64,000 bases of DNA from Candidatus Paraprochloron terpiosi LD05 (GCA_018141785.1 CP073341.1:248001-312000); one strand, 5' to 3'. Positions 1 through 9,146 are shown, counted from the first letter of the stretch. Notes: generated by a model from the letters alone, not told the origin. Numbers and translations: made by a program.

Positions 1-88
1 TTTCCCGCACTAAGCCGAAAACTTTACTTATGAGGGTAGCGATGGCTACAATACGAGCAATACTAACTAGGGAACGAGCATTTTTCAT
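1..88 (-). CDS. murJ: MurJ/MviN lipid II flippase, N-terminal fragment (runs off window)
   Basis: Reading leftward from an ATG at 86-88, the frame is open to the window edge. The 29 visible residues include ARIVAIATLISKVFGLVRE, which matches the conserved first transmembrane segment of MurJ/MviN proteins (typically a hydrophobic stretch, then ISK-FGL-RE). MurJ flips lipid II across the inner membrane for peptidoglycan synthesis. Only the start is present, so length and integrity cannot be judged. It is divergent from the gene at 128, with about 40 bp between the start codons. The identity rests on this one conserved motif. Confidence 0.75.
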   Translation of the reverse strand, partial: MKNARSLVSIARIVAIATLISKVFGLVRE

Positions 89-127
89 ATTTAGGATTTT
101 GTGTAAAGAAGTTGTTATTATATTAAA

Positions 128-976
128 ATGGTGTTCATGCAATCAATAAATTATACAACCCAATCGGTAGATACCAGTATGGAAGTTGAGAGGATACAAT
201 TTGCTAAATGGCGCTCCCTCTCATTGTCCCAAAAAGCAGAGCTGGTAAGTAGCTGGACAAAAGGTTGTTGGGAAATGGGCTTAAATGCCATCCTCTCCCG
301 TTATCCCGATGCAACTTACCCTATAATCCGAAATAAATTTGCTATTCTTACTCTAGGAAACACAACTGCTCATTGGATTTTAGCACAAAATTACCAGCCC
401 CCATTAATGATAACCGATCCCATTTCTTTAGCTCTCGTAATCACGGATATATTGAACCAACTAGAAATATCCTACCTGGTAGGGGGTTCTTTAGCAAGTA
501 GTCTTCTGGGAGAACTCCGCAGTACCCAAGATATTGACTTAGTTGTAGATTTAGATTTAGAGAAAGTTCCTTTATTGCTTGACGCACTAGAACCCAGATT
601 TTATGTGAGTGAAAATGCTGTGAGAGAGGCGATTATTGCTCAGAAATCCTTTAACATTATTGATAATGAATCTTTGGGCAAAGTTGATATGTTTATCCTG
701 AAAGATGAACCCTTTTCCCACAGCGAGTTCCAACGGAAGCAACCCCGAATAATACGCCCAGGAACTATGTTAGTATTGCCCACAGCGGAAGATATTATAT
801 TACAAAAGTTAACTTGGTATAAACTGGGGTATGGGAGCGAGAAACAATGGCGGGACATTTTAGGAGTAATGAAGTTACAAGGAGAAAAACTGGATTTGGC
901 TTATTTATCCCACTGGGCTGAAAATTTAGGGGTGTTAGAATCATTAAAGAGGGGTTTAACTCAGTCTGGACTTTAA
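128..976 (+). CDS. nucleotidyltransferase-fold protein (AbiEii/DUF6036-like), hypothetical
   Basis: A 282-residue protein. Residues ~20-90 form an unassigned N-terminal region. Residues ~100-230 look like a minimal nucleotidyltransferase: YLVGGSLASSLLGELRSTQD (GG/S motif near 115), then DIDLVVDL with the paired aspartates expected for metal binding, a later VDMFIL carboxylate, and a helical tail. Proteins of this kind occur as AbiEii-type toxins or as housekeeping NTase-like proteins. No partner antitoxin lies beside it; the next gene downstream is an NADH dehydrogenase. The first ATG is followed closely by a second (MVFMQ), so the exact start is uncertain. Function is inferred from the fold motif only. 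Confidence 0.6.
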   Translation: MVFMQSINYTTQSVDTSMEVERIQFAKWRSLSLSQKAELVSSWTKGCWEMGLNAILSRYPDATYPIIRNKFAILTLGNTTAHWILAQNYQPPLMITDPISLALVITDILNQLEISYLVGGSLASSLLGELRSTQDIDLVVDLDLEKVPLLLDALEPRFYVSENAVREAIIAQKSFNIIDNESLGKVDMFILKDEPFSHSEFQRKQPRIIRPGTMLVLPTAEDIILQKLTWYKLGYGSEKQWRDILGVMKLQGEKLDLAYLSHWAENLGVLESLKRGLTQSGL

Positions 977-979
977 GTA

Positions 980-1008
980 TCGCGCCAAGACGCAAAGACG
1001 CAAAGAAG
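980..1008. repeat. dispersed GCAAAG-type short repeat (family A)
   Basis: Sequence of the form CGCGCCAAGACGCAAAGACG directly after the stop codon of the preceding gene. The same degenerate unit recurs at 7419-7446, 18351-18378, 44599-44627 (inside a coding region), 46278-46307 and 61477-61506. Looser versions lie near 4853, 15206, 19803, 21117, 22983, 31521 and 36298. Confidence 0.8.
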
Positions 1009-1081
1009 GACAGTAAATAAATCTTGCTTACTTTCTATCTAAGTGCTATACTAGAAACAGTCTTCTAGCTAAAATAATCAT

Positions 1082-2278
1082 ATGAGTGAAAAAAAGTTAC
1101 GCATTTCCATTCTCGGTGGCGGTTTTGGCGGTTTATATACGGCTAAACGTTTAAGCGAATTACCCTGGGATAGCTCTCCGGAAATCGTTCTCATCGATAA
1201 AAGCGATCGCTTCTTATTTTCCCCCTTATTATACGAATTAGTAACCGGAGAGATGTCTCCTTGGGAAATTGCCCCCAGCTTCACAGAAATCCTCGCCCAT
1301 ACTAATATAACCTTCTCACAAAGTCTAGTGACGGGTATCGACGTAGAAAATAATATCATTCACTTAGATAACCAGCCGTCACTAGGTTACGACAAATTAG
1401 TCATTGCCCTAGGGGGAAGTACTCCTACCAATCAGGTTCCTGGAGCGGAGGAATATACCATCCCCTTCCACAGTCTCCAAGACGCCCAACGCCTTTGTGA
1501 ACGGTTGCGGGCCCTAGAAAGATTAAAAACCGAGAATATCCGGGTAGCAGTGGTGGGAGGGGGTTATAGCGGTGTGGAGTTAGCTTGTAAAATAGCAGAT
1601 CGCCTAGGAAAAAAAGCCAAAATGCGCTTAATCCAACGAGGAGATAAAATCCTCCCTAGAGCCAGTGAATTTAACCGCAATGCAGCTACTGATGCTTTAG
1701 AATCCCGACAGGTATGGCTAGACTTTGAAACTGAGGTAGAGAAAATAAACCCAGACAGTATCTCCCTATCCTATAAAGGACAAATAGACACTATTCCTGT
1801 AGACTTAGTCTTGTGGACCGTAGGAACCAGAGTCCCAGAGTTAATCCAAAACCTCCCCCTGAAAAAGGACTCCAGAGGAATGCTCACCACCACCTCCACT
1901 TTGCAAGTAGCAGAACAACCCCATATTTTTGCTCTGGGAGACATAGCCAACTGTAAGGATGCCACAGGGTTGGAAGTTCCTGCCACTGCTCAAGCAGCCT
2001 TCCAACAAGCAGACTACTGTGCCTGGAATATTTGGGCTTCTATAACGAAACGCCCCTTCCTTCCTTTCCGTTACCAAAATTTAGGGGAAATGCTCACCTT
2101 AGGAGCAGACAGTGCAGCTTTGTCAGGTTTGGGGCTGGAATTAGATGGCTCTTTAGGCTATATAGCACGCAGGCTAATATATCTCTATCGCTTACCCAGT
2201 CTCAAACACCAATTGAAAGTGGGTTTAAATTGGGTTGCTGGGCCCATAATAGACTCCCTCAATCTTAACCCCTCCTAA
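1082..2278 (+). CDS. NAD(P)/FAD-dependent oxidoreductase, type II NADH dehydrogenase family
   Basis: A 398-residue flavoprotein. An N-terminal Rossmann motif GGGFGGLYTAKRL (residues ~12-24) binds FAD. A second dinucleotide motif, VVGGGYSGVELA (~156-167), is expected for NAD(P)H. A late FALGDIAN motif (~285) is the second FAD-contacting strand. The arrangement and length match NDH-2 enzymes, which oxidise NADH at the membrane and reduce quinone without pumping protons; cyanobacteria usually have several (Ndb proteins). The C-terminus (~340-398) could provide membrane attachment. The gene stands alone between short intergenic spacers. Assignment to the family is firm; which Ndb paralogue it is cannot be told. 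Confidence 0.88.
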   Translation: MSEKKLRISILGGGFGGLYTAKRLSELPWDSSPEIVLIDKSDRFLFSPLLYELVTGEMSPWEIAPSFTEILAHTNITFSQSLVTGIDVENNIIHLDNQPSLGYDKLVIALGGSTPTNQVPGAEEYTIPFHSLQDAQRLCERLRALERLKTENIRVAVVGGGYSGVELACKIADRLGKKAKMRLIQRGDKILPRASEFNRNAATDALESRQVWLDFETEVEKINPDSISLSYKGQIDTIPVDLVLWTVGTRVPELIQNLPLKKDSRGMLTTTSTLQVAEQPHIFALGDIANCKDATGLEVPATAQAAFQQADYCAWNIWASITKRPFLPFRYQNLGEMLTLGADSAALSGLGLELDGSLGYIARRLIYLYRLPSLKHQLKVGLNWVAGPIIDSLNLNPS

Positions 2279-2315
2279 CCCTTCCGGGCCTCTGGATGAA
2301 ACATTCTTAAAACCC

Positions 2316-2882
2316 ATGATTTTACAAATACCCCCAGAGCTGGAAATGACAAGCGATCAGTTTTTCCACCTCTGTCAACTCAACCCAGATTATCCCATAG
2401 AACGCTCCGCTACAGGAGAATTGATGATTATGTCTCCAGCAGGTTCGGAAACAGGGAATCGGAACTTGAAATTAGTGCAGCAACTGGCTAATTGGACAGA
2501 TAAAGATGGTACAGGAATCGCCTTCGATTCCTCAGCAGGTTTTACCCTTCCCAACGGAGCAACGAGAGCATCTGATGCAGCTTGGATTAAGCTAAAAAGG
2601 TGGAACGCTATTCCCAGTGAAATGCAGGTTCAATTTGCTCCCCTTTGTCCTGATTTCGTGGTAGAGTTGTGTTCCCCCAGGGATAATCTCTCCATTTTAA
2701 AAGATAAACTGCAAGAATACATGGAAAATGGTGCTTCCTTAGGCTGGTTAATTGACTGCAAAAATCGCCAAATTTATATTTACCGCCCATCCATGGAAGT
2801 AGAATGTTTAGATAATCCCACTACCGTGAATGGCCATTCCATCTTACCAGGCTTTCTCCTGAATTTGCCACCAATTTGGTAA
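2316..2882 (+). CDS. Uma2 family restriction-endonuclease-like protein (DUF820)
   Basis: A 188-residue protein of the Uma2/DUF820 family, which is greatly expanded in cyanobacteria. The family signature is visible: YPIERSATGELMIMSPAG (~28-45), then GFTLPNGATRASDAAW (~72-87), then a PD-(D/E)XK-like core PDFVVELCSPRDNLSILKDK (~114-133) and WLIDCKNRQIYIYRP. The nuclease fold is known for the family, but the biological role is not established. The gene is followed 37 bp later by a small coiled-coil/membrane protein and may be co-transcribed with it. A paralogue with a longer tail is at 56642-57511. Confidence 0.9.
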   Translation: MILQIPPELEMTSDQFFHLCQLNPDYPIERSATGELMIMSPAGSETGNRNLKLVQQLANWTDKDGTGIAFDSSAGFTLPNGATRASDAAWIKLKRWNAIPSEMQVQFAPLCPDFVVELCSPRDNLSILKDKLQEYMENGASLGWLIDCKNRQIYIYRPSMEVECLDNPTTVNGHSILPGFLLNLPPIW

Positions 2883-2919
2883 TCTACTTTAAAAACTCAA
2901 CCCTAGGGAGAATAATCAA

Positions 2920-3180
2920 ATGACTATTCAAATAGAATCAGATTTAAAAGAAGTCCTCGGAGAAATTAATCAGAAACTGGACGCCTTAAAGAAAGACGTC
3001 ACAGATATTAATTTGAGGTTAACCAAAGTGGGAACTCAATTTGAAGGAGCAACGGAGGATATCAAAGATATCAAAGGTTCACAACAAGCACAAAATTGGA
3101 CATTGATTGGCATTCTCATTACAGCAGTGGGAGGGTTTTTAGTAGCCGTCAGACGTTTTGTCTTTTCGGCTAATCCTTAA
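2920..3180 (+). CDS. small coiled-coil protein with C-terminal membrane anchor
   Basis: An 86-residue protein preceded by a good ribosome-binding site (AGGGAG, about 9 bp before the ATG). Residues ~8-50 are charged and heptad-like (EVLGEINQKLDALKKDVTDI), predicting a coiled coil. Residues ~58-78 (WTLIGILITAVGGFLVAV) form one transmembrane segment followed by RRF, suggesting a cytoplasmic positive tail. Small proteins of this design are common in cyanobacteria next to Uma2 genes, but no function is known to me. It may form an operon with the Uma2 gene just upstream. Confidence 0.7.
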   Translation: MTIQIESDLKEVLGEINQKLDALKKDVTDINLRLTKVGTQFEGATEDIKDIKGSQQAQNWTLIGILITAVGGFLVAVRRFVFSANP

Positions 3181-3195
3181 AAGGCATCCTACATA

Positions 3196-3879
3196 TCACT
3201 TATCTTTACTTCCTCTTTTATTTCTGAAGTAATGGATACCGCCTAAGGATACTGCAAATATAATTGCAGGTAGATGCCCAAATTCAAAAGGTACATCTTT
3301 AAAAGCTATTTCCGATATACCTGACAACATAGGATGACCATGATTACTGCGAATATTTACGTGAACATATCGAGTTGTTGTGGCATCAAAAGAAAATGTC
3401 TCACCTGATATTGTTCCTTCTTCATCTCTTTCAGTTGCATTAAAAGTCCCCAAGCTTGTTGTACCTCCGTTCCCAAAATTATTATCGGTATCACGGAATA
3501 ACTCAAATTCATTTATACCATCTTCCCCATCTTCATTCCACAATGCCAATGCTGAGATGGTGACGAAATTATCAAACTCAAAGGTTAAAATTCCTGTTCG
3601 GTTGCCACTAGAACTAAACCATGAATTTCTAGCATCAATTCGCGAATGCGTCGCTGATGCAACATAATTCGCAAATTCAGTAGAGCGACTGGTATAACTT
3701 GTTGATAACCCACTTTGGTTTATTAAGTTGATTGGTAAGAACTGATCAGAGAAAGCATCTACACTTGAGGTAACTCTCTCAGGCTGTAGGATAGTAGTAG
3801 TGACAGCATCAGCAGGGCCCCTACCGAGAGTGAGGAGTGCAGCAGTAATGCCCAGAGTGGTAGTTAGTGGTTTTTTCAT
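3196..3879 (-). CDS. secreted PEP-CTERM-like protein with discoidin-like domain, copy 1
   Basis: A 227-residue protein with a signal peptide (MKKPLTTTLGITAALL, cleavage probably after GPADA). The central region resembles an F5/8 (discoidin-like) beta-sandwich: NLINQSGLS...YTS near 53-65, ALALWNEDG near 113, then SLGTF and TRYVHVNIRS. The C-terminus has the cyanobacterial PEP-CTERM layout: VPFEFG, a hydrophobic helix (AIIFAVSLGGIHYF) and the basic RNKR. Such proteins are thought to be processed by an exosortase and placed at the cell surface; no exosortase gene is in this window. A paralogue at 62562-63275 has near-identical ends but a diverged middle. The two copies share sequence for about 80 bp upstream of the start codon. 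Confidence 0.82.
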   Translation of the reverse strand: MKKPLTTTLGITAALLTLGRGPADAVTTTILQPERVTSSVDAFSDQFLPINLINQSGLSTSYTSRSTEFANYVASATHSRIDARNSWFSSSGNRTGILTFEFDNFVTISALALWNEDGEDGINEFELFRDTDNNFGNGGTTSLGTFNATERDEEGTISGETFSFDATTTRYVHVNIRSNHGHPMLSGISEIAFKDVPFEFGHLPAIIFAVSLGGIHYFRNKRGSKDK

Positions 3880-3966
3880 GAGAAAGGAAGTCCTATAAGA
3901 ACATCCTAAGTCTAGTAGATGTTCGTTTCCTCATGGAACCCCAAAACAGGAAAAATTTACCAAACT
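3880..3966. repeat. upstream flank duplicated with 63276-63378
   Basis: The sequence upstream of the PEP-CTERM-like gene (GAGAAAGGAAGTCCTATAAG and onward, through AAATTTACCAAACT) is repeated almost base for base upstream of the paralogue. In the second locus it runs directly into the 3' end of the neighbouring coiled-coil gene. Here a short remnant of that gene's end (CGAAAATTTTG, 3959-3969) survives without the gene. This marks a segmental duplication of roughly 0.8 kb. Confidence 0.8.
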
Positions 3967-3990
3967 CTCGAAAATTTTGAATTTCAACAG

Positions 3991-4055
3991 GCCGTAGGAT
4001 GGTACGTTAGGAGTGCAGCAGTAGTCGCCAGAGTGGCAGCTAATTTATTTTTCAT
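3991..4055 (-). pseudogene. remnant 5' end of a third PEP-CTERM-like signal peptide
   Basis: On the minus strand from the ATG at 4053-4055 the translation begins MKNKLAATLATTAALLTYHP. This matches the first ~18 residues of the intact genes at 3196 and 62562 (MKKPLAATLGITAALLTLG). The similarity stops after about 60 bases and no long frame follows. It looks like the leftover start of another family member, so the locus once held tandem copies. Confidence 0.7.
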
Positions 4056-4102
4056 GAATAATCCAGAAAATAGTAAATCACTAATCTAAGTCAGGAATAT
4101 CA

Positions 4103-4834
4103 ATGAGTTCAGGAGAAATGTGGCAAATAAGCTGGCTGACACCTAGTCATGGTATAATGTTGGGACTGCTGTTGGGGTTTGCCATGGCCCACAGCGGTTT
4201 AGCTGCTTTGCGAACTTACGGCGAAGCCAAAATTGGCCCTCGACTCTATCGGGTATTGTTTGCTATAGTCAGCATTCCCTTCGTTACCATTCTGATTATT
4301 TATTTTTTCAATCATCATTACGACGGGTTGATTCTTTGGCAGGTACAAGGAATACCGGGAGTAAAAACCTTTGTTTGGATCCTCTCAGCTATTTCCTTTC
4401 TCTTTCTTTATCCAGCCACATTTAATTTATTAGAAATAGCCGCCATTGCCCAACCGAAAGTTCATCTTTATTCTCAGGGTATCATTCGGATCACTCGTCA
4501 TCCCCAAATGGTAGGACAAATAATTTGGTGTATCGCTCACACTCTTTGGATTGGTAGTAGTTTTACTCTCCTCACTTCCCTGGGTTTGATTGCCCATCAC
4601 TTGTTTGCTGTTTGGCATGGCGATCGCCGTCTCCAACAACGCCATGGGGAAGCTTTTACCACCGTCAAAGCCAACACCTCTGTTATTCCTTTCCTCGCCA
4701 TTATAGATGGGAGGCAAAACTTCCCTTGGTTAGAATTTGTTCGCCCAGCTTATCTGGGAGTTACTGCCTTTGTTATTTTACTCTGGTGGGGACATCCTTG
4801 GTTAATAATGATGACAGCCAAAGTAAACTGGTGA
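4103..4834 (+). CDS. NnrU family membrane protein (zeta-carotene isomerase Z-ISO-like)
   Basis: A 243-residue polytopic membrane protein with about six hydrophobic segments. The NnrU/Z-ISO family pattern is visible: GLLLGFAMAHSGLAALR near 21-37, then GIIRITRHPQMVGQIIWCIAHTLW near 125-148, then a LIAHHLFAVWHGDRRLQQRHG stretch near 160-180. The conserved histidines in these motifs are the likely haem ligands in Z-ISO. In plants Z-ISO isomerises 15-cis-zeta-carotene; bacterial NnrU was named from denitrification loci. For a photosynthetic host a carotenoid role is plausible, but the sequence alone does not decide it. Confidence 0.75.
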   Translation: MSSGEMWQISWLTPSHGIMLGLLLGFAMAHSGLAALRTYGEAKIGPRLYRVLFAIVSIPFVTILIIYFFNHHYDGLILWQVQGIPGVKTFVWILSAISFLFLYPATFNLLEIAAIAQPKVHLYSQGIIRITRHPQMVGQIIWCIAHTLWIGSSFTLLTSLGLIAHHLFAVWHGDRRLQQRHGEAFTTVKANTSVIPFLAIIDGRQNFPWLEFVRPAYLGVTAFVILLWWGHPWLIMMTAKVNW

Positions 4835-4852
4835 TTACAGTTTCACCCAGAG

Positions 4853-4900
4853 ACACAGAGGCCCAGAGAGAGAGGCGCTGCGGACTATGGGCGTCCAGCG
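4853..4900. repeat. degenerate CAGAGGC-type intergenic repeat
   Basis: Just after the NnrU-like gene lies CAGAGACACAGAGGCCCAGA followed by GGCGCTGCGG. It belongs to the loose class of short repeats scattered through this window, also seen near 15206, 22983 and 31521. The rest of 4835-5010 shows no gene or convincing promoter. Confidence 0.5.
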
Positions 4901-5010
4901 GCGGTTCATAATTTAATTATTAAGAAATAAAAATTAGCATGTTTTCCGTTGATCCCCATTGGTTGTATCATTATCTCAATATAACAAACGCAATTTAAAA
5001 TTCCAAGATA

Positions 5011-5352
5011 ATGATAGTTTCAATCAACGAGCAAACCTTTGTTCAGGAGGTTTTAACATCGGATAAACCTGTTATCGTCCATTTTTGGGCACCTTGGTGC
5101 GGTTTGTGTCGGGCGATAGAACCGATTTTGGCCACATTTCAGTTTCGGTGGGAAGATGAAATTCAATTAGTGGGGTTGAACGCCGATTTGTCTCTGCGGT
5201 TAGCTAGCGCTTATCGGCTCACTACCCTTCCTACTCTCATTTTATTCCAGTCTGGTAATGTTATCCATCGACTGGAAGCCTTCCAAGGACGAGAAGGACT
5301 GTACCAACATCTAGAAAAAATGGTGGTTAATCTCGTTCCTCAATCAGTTTAG
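5011..5352 (+). CDS. thioredoxin family protein with CGLC active site
   Basis: A 113-residue thioredoxin fold. The active-site strand reads VIVHFWAPWCGLCRAIEPIL, with the redox cysteines at 30 and 33. The usual CGPC is CGLC here, which should change redox potential. The cis-proline region follows as TTLPTLILFQSG near 71-82. Its length is that of a complete single-domain thioredoxin. It lies immediately upstream of ndhF on the same strand, 76 bp away, so a role in redox tuning near NDH-1 is conceivable but only inferred from position. Confidence 0.88.
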   Translation: MIVSINEQTFVQEVLTSDKPVIVHFWAPWCGLCRAIEPILATFQFRWEDEIQLVGLNADLSLRLASAYRLTTLPTLILFQSGNVIHRLEAFQGREGLYQHLEKMVVNLVPQSV

Positions 5353-5428
5353 CTTGTTGGTAGGGGGATAAGATGTGCCACAATGATGAGCGGTAATTTC
5401 GAGGAAAGTAACAAAGTAGGCGTTAGCA

Positions 5429-7417
5429 ATGGAACCGCTTTATCATTACGCTTGGTTGATTCCCTTCCTACCACTAGCAGGGGCGACACTTGTGAGTTGT
5501 GGGCTGATCTCCTTCAACAAAGCAACCAATAGTCTCCGACAAATTAATGCCTTCTTTGTCATCTCTGTCCTGGGAGCGTCCATGGTTCTCTCTTTGGCCC
5601 TACTGAGGAGTCAAATTCAAGGACATGAGGCTTACACCCGCACCTTTGAATGGGCAGCAGCGGGGAATTTTCACCTTTCCATGGGCTATACTATCGACCA
5701 CCTCAGTGCACTCATGCTGGTCATCGTCACTACTGTAGCTTTGTTGGTGATGATTTACACCGATGGCTATATGGCTCACGATGCCGGTTATGTACGGTTC
5801 TATGCCTATTTGAGTCTCTTTAGTTCCTCCATGTTGGGGCTGGTGGTGAGCGCTAATTTGGTGCAAATCTATATCTTCTGGGAATTGGTGGGCATGTGTT
5901 CCTATCTGCTTATCGGTTTCTGGTTTGATCGCCCTGCGGCAGCAGATGCCTGTCAAAAAGCCTTTGTCACCAACCGGGTGGGGGATTTCGGCTTGCTGTT
6001 GGGTATGCTGGGTTTGTATTGGGCTACAGGCAGTTTTGAATTCCATGTTATGGGGGAACGACTCACCGAATTAGTCTCCTCCGGGCATTTAGGGGCTGGT
6101 CTGGCAGCCCTTTTTGCTGTTTTGGTTTTTTTAGGTCCCGTAGCCAAATCAGCCCAATTCCCCCTCCACGTTTGGCTCCCAGACGCTATGGAGGGTCCAA
6201 CCCCCATTTCTGCTCTCATTCACGCCGCGACAATGGTAGCAGCTGGGGTTTTCCTAATTGCTCGCATGTACCCGGTATTTGAACATGTACCGGCAGCCAT
6301 GACAGTAATTGCTTGGACTGGAGCTTTTACAGCTTTCCTGGGAGCCACCATCGCCCTCACCCAAAATGATATTAAAAAGGGTTTAGCTTATTCTACTATT
6401 TCCCAACTGGGTTACATGGTCATGGCTATGGGGATTGGCTCCTATACAGCAGGACTGTTTCACCTCATGACCCACGCCTATTTTAAGGCCATGCTCTTCC
6501 TCTGCTCCGGTTCCGTGATTCACGGTATGGAAGGGGTAGTAGGTCATGATCCCGTGTTAGCTCAGGATATGCGGGTTATGGGGGGATTGCGGAAATACAT
6601 GCCTATTACTGCTACCACCTTTTTAATCGGTACTTTGGCAATTTGCGGTATACCCCCTTTTGCTGGTTTTTGGTCGAAAGATGAAATCTTAGGACAAGCT
6701 TTTACCGCCAATCCCGCCCTCTGGGCTGTGGGTTGGTTAACCGCTGGGCTGACTGCTTTTTATATGTTCCGCATGTACTTCATGACCTTTGAAGGGGAAT
6801 TTAAAGGTAAGGATGAGTCCCGGATCGCCCAGCTATCTCAAGGCCATGACAGTCACAGTCATGATGGTCATAGTACCTCTCCTCATGAGTCTCCCCTCAC
6901 CATGACCTTTCCCCTCATGATTCTAGCAATTCCTTCTGTAGCCATTGGTTTGCTGGGTCGTCCGTGGCACAATGTGTTCGAGGAATTTATATATGCTCCC
7001 GGAGAAGCAATTACAGAAGCAATCCATTTTGACAAGACGGAGTTCTTAACTATGGGGGGACTGTCAGTGTTGATTGCGGTGGTAGGGATTGTCTTCGCTT
7101 TCTTAACCTATCGTCTGGGGAAAATCAATGCAGGGGCGATCGCTGCCAAATACCAGTCTCTTTATCAGTTTTCTCTCAACAAGTGGTACTTCGACGAGAT
7201 TTATGACTCCTGGTTTGTCCGGGGTAGTCGCCGTTTGGCACGACAAATTATGGAAGTAGACTTCCGGGTTGTAGACGGTGCCGTCAATTTAACCGGTTTG
7301 TTAACTATTGTCAGTGGTGAAGGATTGAAATACCTAGAAAACGGTCGTGCTCAATTCTACGCTCTGATTGTTTTCGGTGCTACTTTGAGCTTTGTGCTCA
7401 TCTTCAGTATTACTTGA
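5429..7417 (+). CDS. ndhF: NAD(P)H-quinone oxidoreductase subunit 5 (NdhF1 type)
   Basis: A 662-residue, highly hydrophobic antiporter-like subunit of cyanobacterial NDH-1. Diagnostic stretches include FWELVGMCSYLLIGFWFDRP near 150-170, ATMVAAGVFLIARMYP near 268, and FSKDE-type sequence (GFWSKDEILGQAF) near 412. A histidine-rich loop (HDSHSHDGHS, near 473) precedes the last helices, and the tail contains YFDEIYDSWFVRG, typical of the long lateral helix region. NDH-1 works in respiration and cyclic electron flow in the thylakoid. ndhD follows 120 bp downstream. Pairing with a D1-type NdhD suggests the respiratory NDH-1L form rather than the CO2-uptake F3/D3 form. Confidence 0.95.
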   Translation: MEPLYHYAWLIPFLPLAGATLVSCGLISFNKATNSLRQINAFFVISVLGASMVLSLALLRSQIQGHEAYTRTFEWAAAGNFHLSMGYTIDHLSALMLVIVTTVALLVMIYTDGYMAHDAGYVRFYAYLSLFSSSMLGLVVSANLVQIYIFWELVGMCSYLLIGFWFDRPAAADACQKAFVTNRVGDFGLLLGMLGLYWATGSFEFHVMGERLTELVSSGHLGAGLAALFAVLVFLGPVAKSAQFPLHVWLPDAMEGPTPISALIHAATMVAAGVFLIARMYPVFEHVPAAMTVIAWTGAFTAFLGATIALTQNDIKKGLAYSTISQLGYMVMAMGIGSYTAGLFHLMTHAYFKAMLFLCSGSVIHGMEGVVGHDPVLAQDMRVMGGLRKYMPITATTFLIGTLAICGIPPFAGFWSKDEILGQAFTANPALWAVGWLTAGLTAFYMFRMYFMTFEGEFKGKDESRIAQLSQGHDSHSHDGHSTSPHESPLTMTFPLMILAIPSVAIGLLGRPWHNVFEEFIYAPGEAITEAIHFDKTEFLTMGGLSVLIAVVGIVFAFLTYRLGKINAGAIAAKYQSLYQFSLNKWYFDEIYDSWFVRGSRRLARQIMEVDFRVVDGAVNLTGLLTIVSGEGLKYLENGRAQFYALIVFGATLSFVLIFSIT

Positions 7418-7418
7418 T

Positions 7419-7446
7419 CTCGCGCAAAGGCGCAAAGGCGCAAAGG
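7419..7446. repeat. dispersed GCAAAG-type short repeat (family A)
   Basis: CGCGCAAAGGCGCAAAGGCG directly after the ndhF stop codon, in the ndhF-ndhD spacer. It contains three 9-bp GCAAAGGCG-like units. Confidence 0.8.
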
Positions 7447-7537
7447 TAAGGTTTACCGGAGAGGGGCGAGCTGCGCGGCAGCTCCCTCGACTCTAATAAG
7501 AAGATTTGCCCACCCTACGCCATACCAAACAAGAAAA

Positions 7538-9112
7538 ATGACAGAATTTCCCTGGCTCACTATTACCATTCTCTTTCCCATCGCCGCAGCTTTGTTCATT
7601 CCGTTTATTCCTGATAAAGATGGCAAAACCGTGCGGTGGTATGCCCTCATCATCGGGCTGATAGACTTTGCTTTGATTGTCTATGCATTCTTAATGGGCT
7701 ACGATTTGAGCAATCCAGGACTACAATTGGTAGACAGTTACTCCTGGATCCCTCAAATTAACCTAAATTGGTCCGTAGGGGCAGACGGCTTATCCATGCC
7801 CCTCATTCTCCTCACAGGCTTTATTACTACCCTAGCCATCATGGCAGCTTGGCCCGTTACTTTCAAGCCCAAGCTCTTTTACTTCTTGATGTTGGCTATG
7901 TACGGTGGTCAAATCGCCGTCTTTGCTGTTCAGGATATGCTGCTCTTTTTCCTCGTTTGGGAATTGGAGTTGGTGCCAGTTTACATGATTTTGTCCATTT
8001 GGGGGGGCAAAAAGCGTCTCTATGCTGCCACCAAATTTATCCTCTATACGGCAGGTAGTTCCCTTTTTATCCTCATCGCTGCCCTAGCCATGGCATTTTA
8101 TGGCGATACCTTCACCTTTGATATGAGGGCGATCGCCGCCAAAGAATTTCCCTTCAACCTGGAAATCTTACTCTACGGCGCTTTCCTCTTTGCCTACGCA
8201 GTCAAACTGCCCATCTTCCCCTTCCACACCTGGCTCCCAGACGCTCACGGGGAAGCTACAGCCCCAGCCCACATGCTCCTGGCGGGGATTCTGCTGAAAA
8301 TGGGGGGTTATGCCCTGTTGCGCATGAATGCGGGCATGTTACCCAACGCTCATGCTGTCCTTGCTCCCGCCCTAGTCATTCTGGGAGTAGTTAACATTAT
8401 CTACGCAGCTTTAACTTCCTTTGCTCAAAGGAACCTGAAGCGGAAAATTGCCTATTCCTCCATTTCCCACATGGGATTTGTTTTAATTGGGCTTGCCTCC
8501 TTTACCGATATAGGGGTTAGCGGTGCCATGCTGCAAATGATATCCCATGGATTAATTGGCGCCAGTCTCTTCTTCATGGTGGGTTGTACCTACGATCGCA
8601 CCCACACCCTCATGCTGGATGAAATGGGGGGTGTAGGGCAAAAGATGAAGAAGGTATTTGCCATGTGGACTACCTGTTCCATGGCTTCCCTTGCCTTACC
8701 AGGAATGAGCGGTTTTGTAGCAGAAATAATGGTCTTTATAGGCATAGCCACCAGCGATGCCTATAGCTCTTCCTTTAAAATCTTAGTAGTATTCCTGGCA
8801 GCGGTTGGGGTCATTCTCACCCCCATTTATCTCCTCTCCATGCTGCGGGAAATGCTCTACGGTCCAGAAAACAAACAATTGGTCAAAAAGGAAGTTCTGG
8901 TGGATGCGGAACCCCGGGAAGTATTCATTATCGCCTGTCTCCTCATCCCCATCATCGGTATTGGTTTATATCCCAAAATTGTCACCCAAATTTACGATGC
9001 TACCACCACGGAATTAACCGCCCTAATGCGTAATTCCGCACCATCTTTAACCCATAATACTGCGTTAGCCTTTAAACAGTCTCCATCAATACCCAACAAA
9101 GGATTAAACTAA
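7538..9112 (+). CDS. ndhD: NAD(P)H-quinone oxidoreductase subunit 4 (NdhD1 type)
   Basis: A 524-residue polytopic membrane subunit of NDH-1. The expected motifs are present: [18 protein letters not shown] near 140-157, then [19 protein letters not shown] near 224-242, then [19 protein letters not shown] near 300-318. The essential glutamate of the proton channel is the one in the WELELVP segment. The last ~40 residues (from about 485) are a soluble tail. It is separated from ndhF by a repeat-containing spacer of 120 bp and is likely transcribed with it. Confidence 0.95.
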   Translation: MTEFPWLTITILFPIAAALFIPFIPDKDGKTVRWYALIIGLIDFALIVYAFLMGYDLSNPGLQLVDSYSWIPQINLNWSVGADGLSMPLILLTGFITTLAIMAAWPVTFKPKLFYFLMLAMYGGQIAVFAVQDMLLFFLVWELELVPVYMILSIWGGKKRLYAATKFILYTAGSSLFILIAALAMAFYGDTFTFDMRAIAAKEFPFNLEILLYGAFLFAYAVKLPIFPFHTWLPDAHGEATAPAHMLLAGILLKMGGYALLRMNAGMLPNAHAVLAPALVILGVVNIIYAALTSFAQRNLKRKIAYSSISHMGFVLIGLASFTDIGVSGAMLQMISHGLIGASLFFMVGCTYDRTHTLMLDEMGGVGQKMKKVFAMWTTCSMASLALPGMSGFVAEIMVFIGIATSDAYSSSFKILVVFLAAVGVILTPIYLLSMLREMLYGPENKQLVKKEVLVDAEPREVFIIACLLIPIIGIGLYPKIVTQIYDATTTELTALMRNSAPSLTHNTALAFKQSPSIPNKGLN

Positions 9113-9146
9113 TGTAGGGGCCCACAGCGGTGCGCTCATCAGAATT

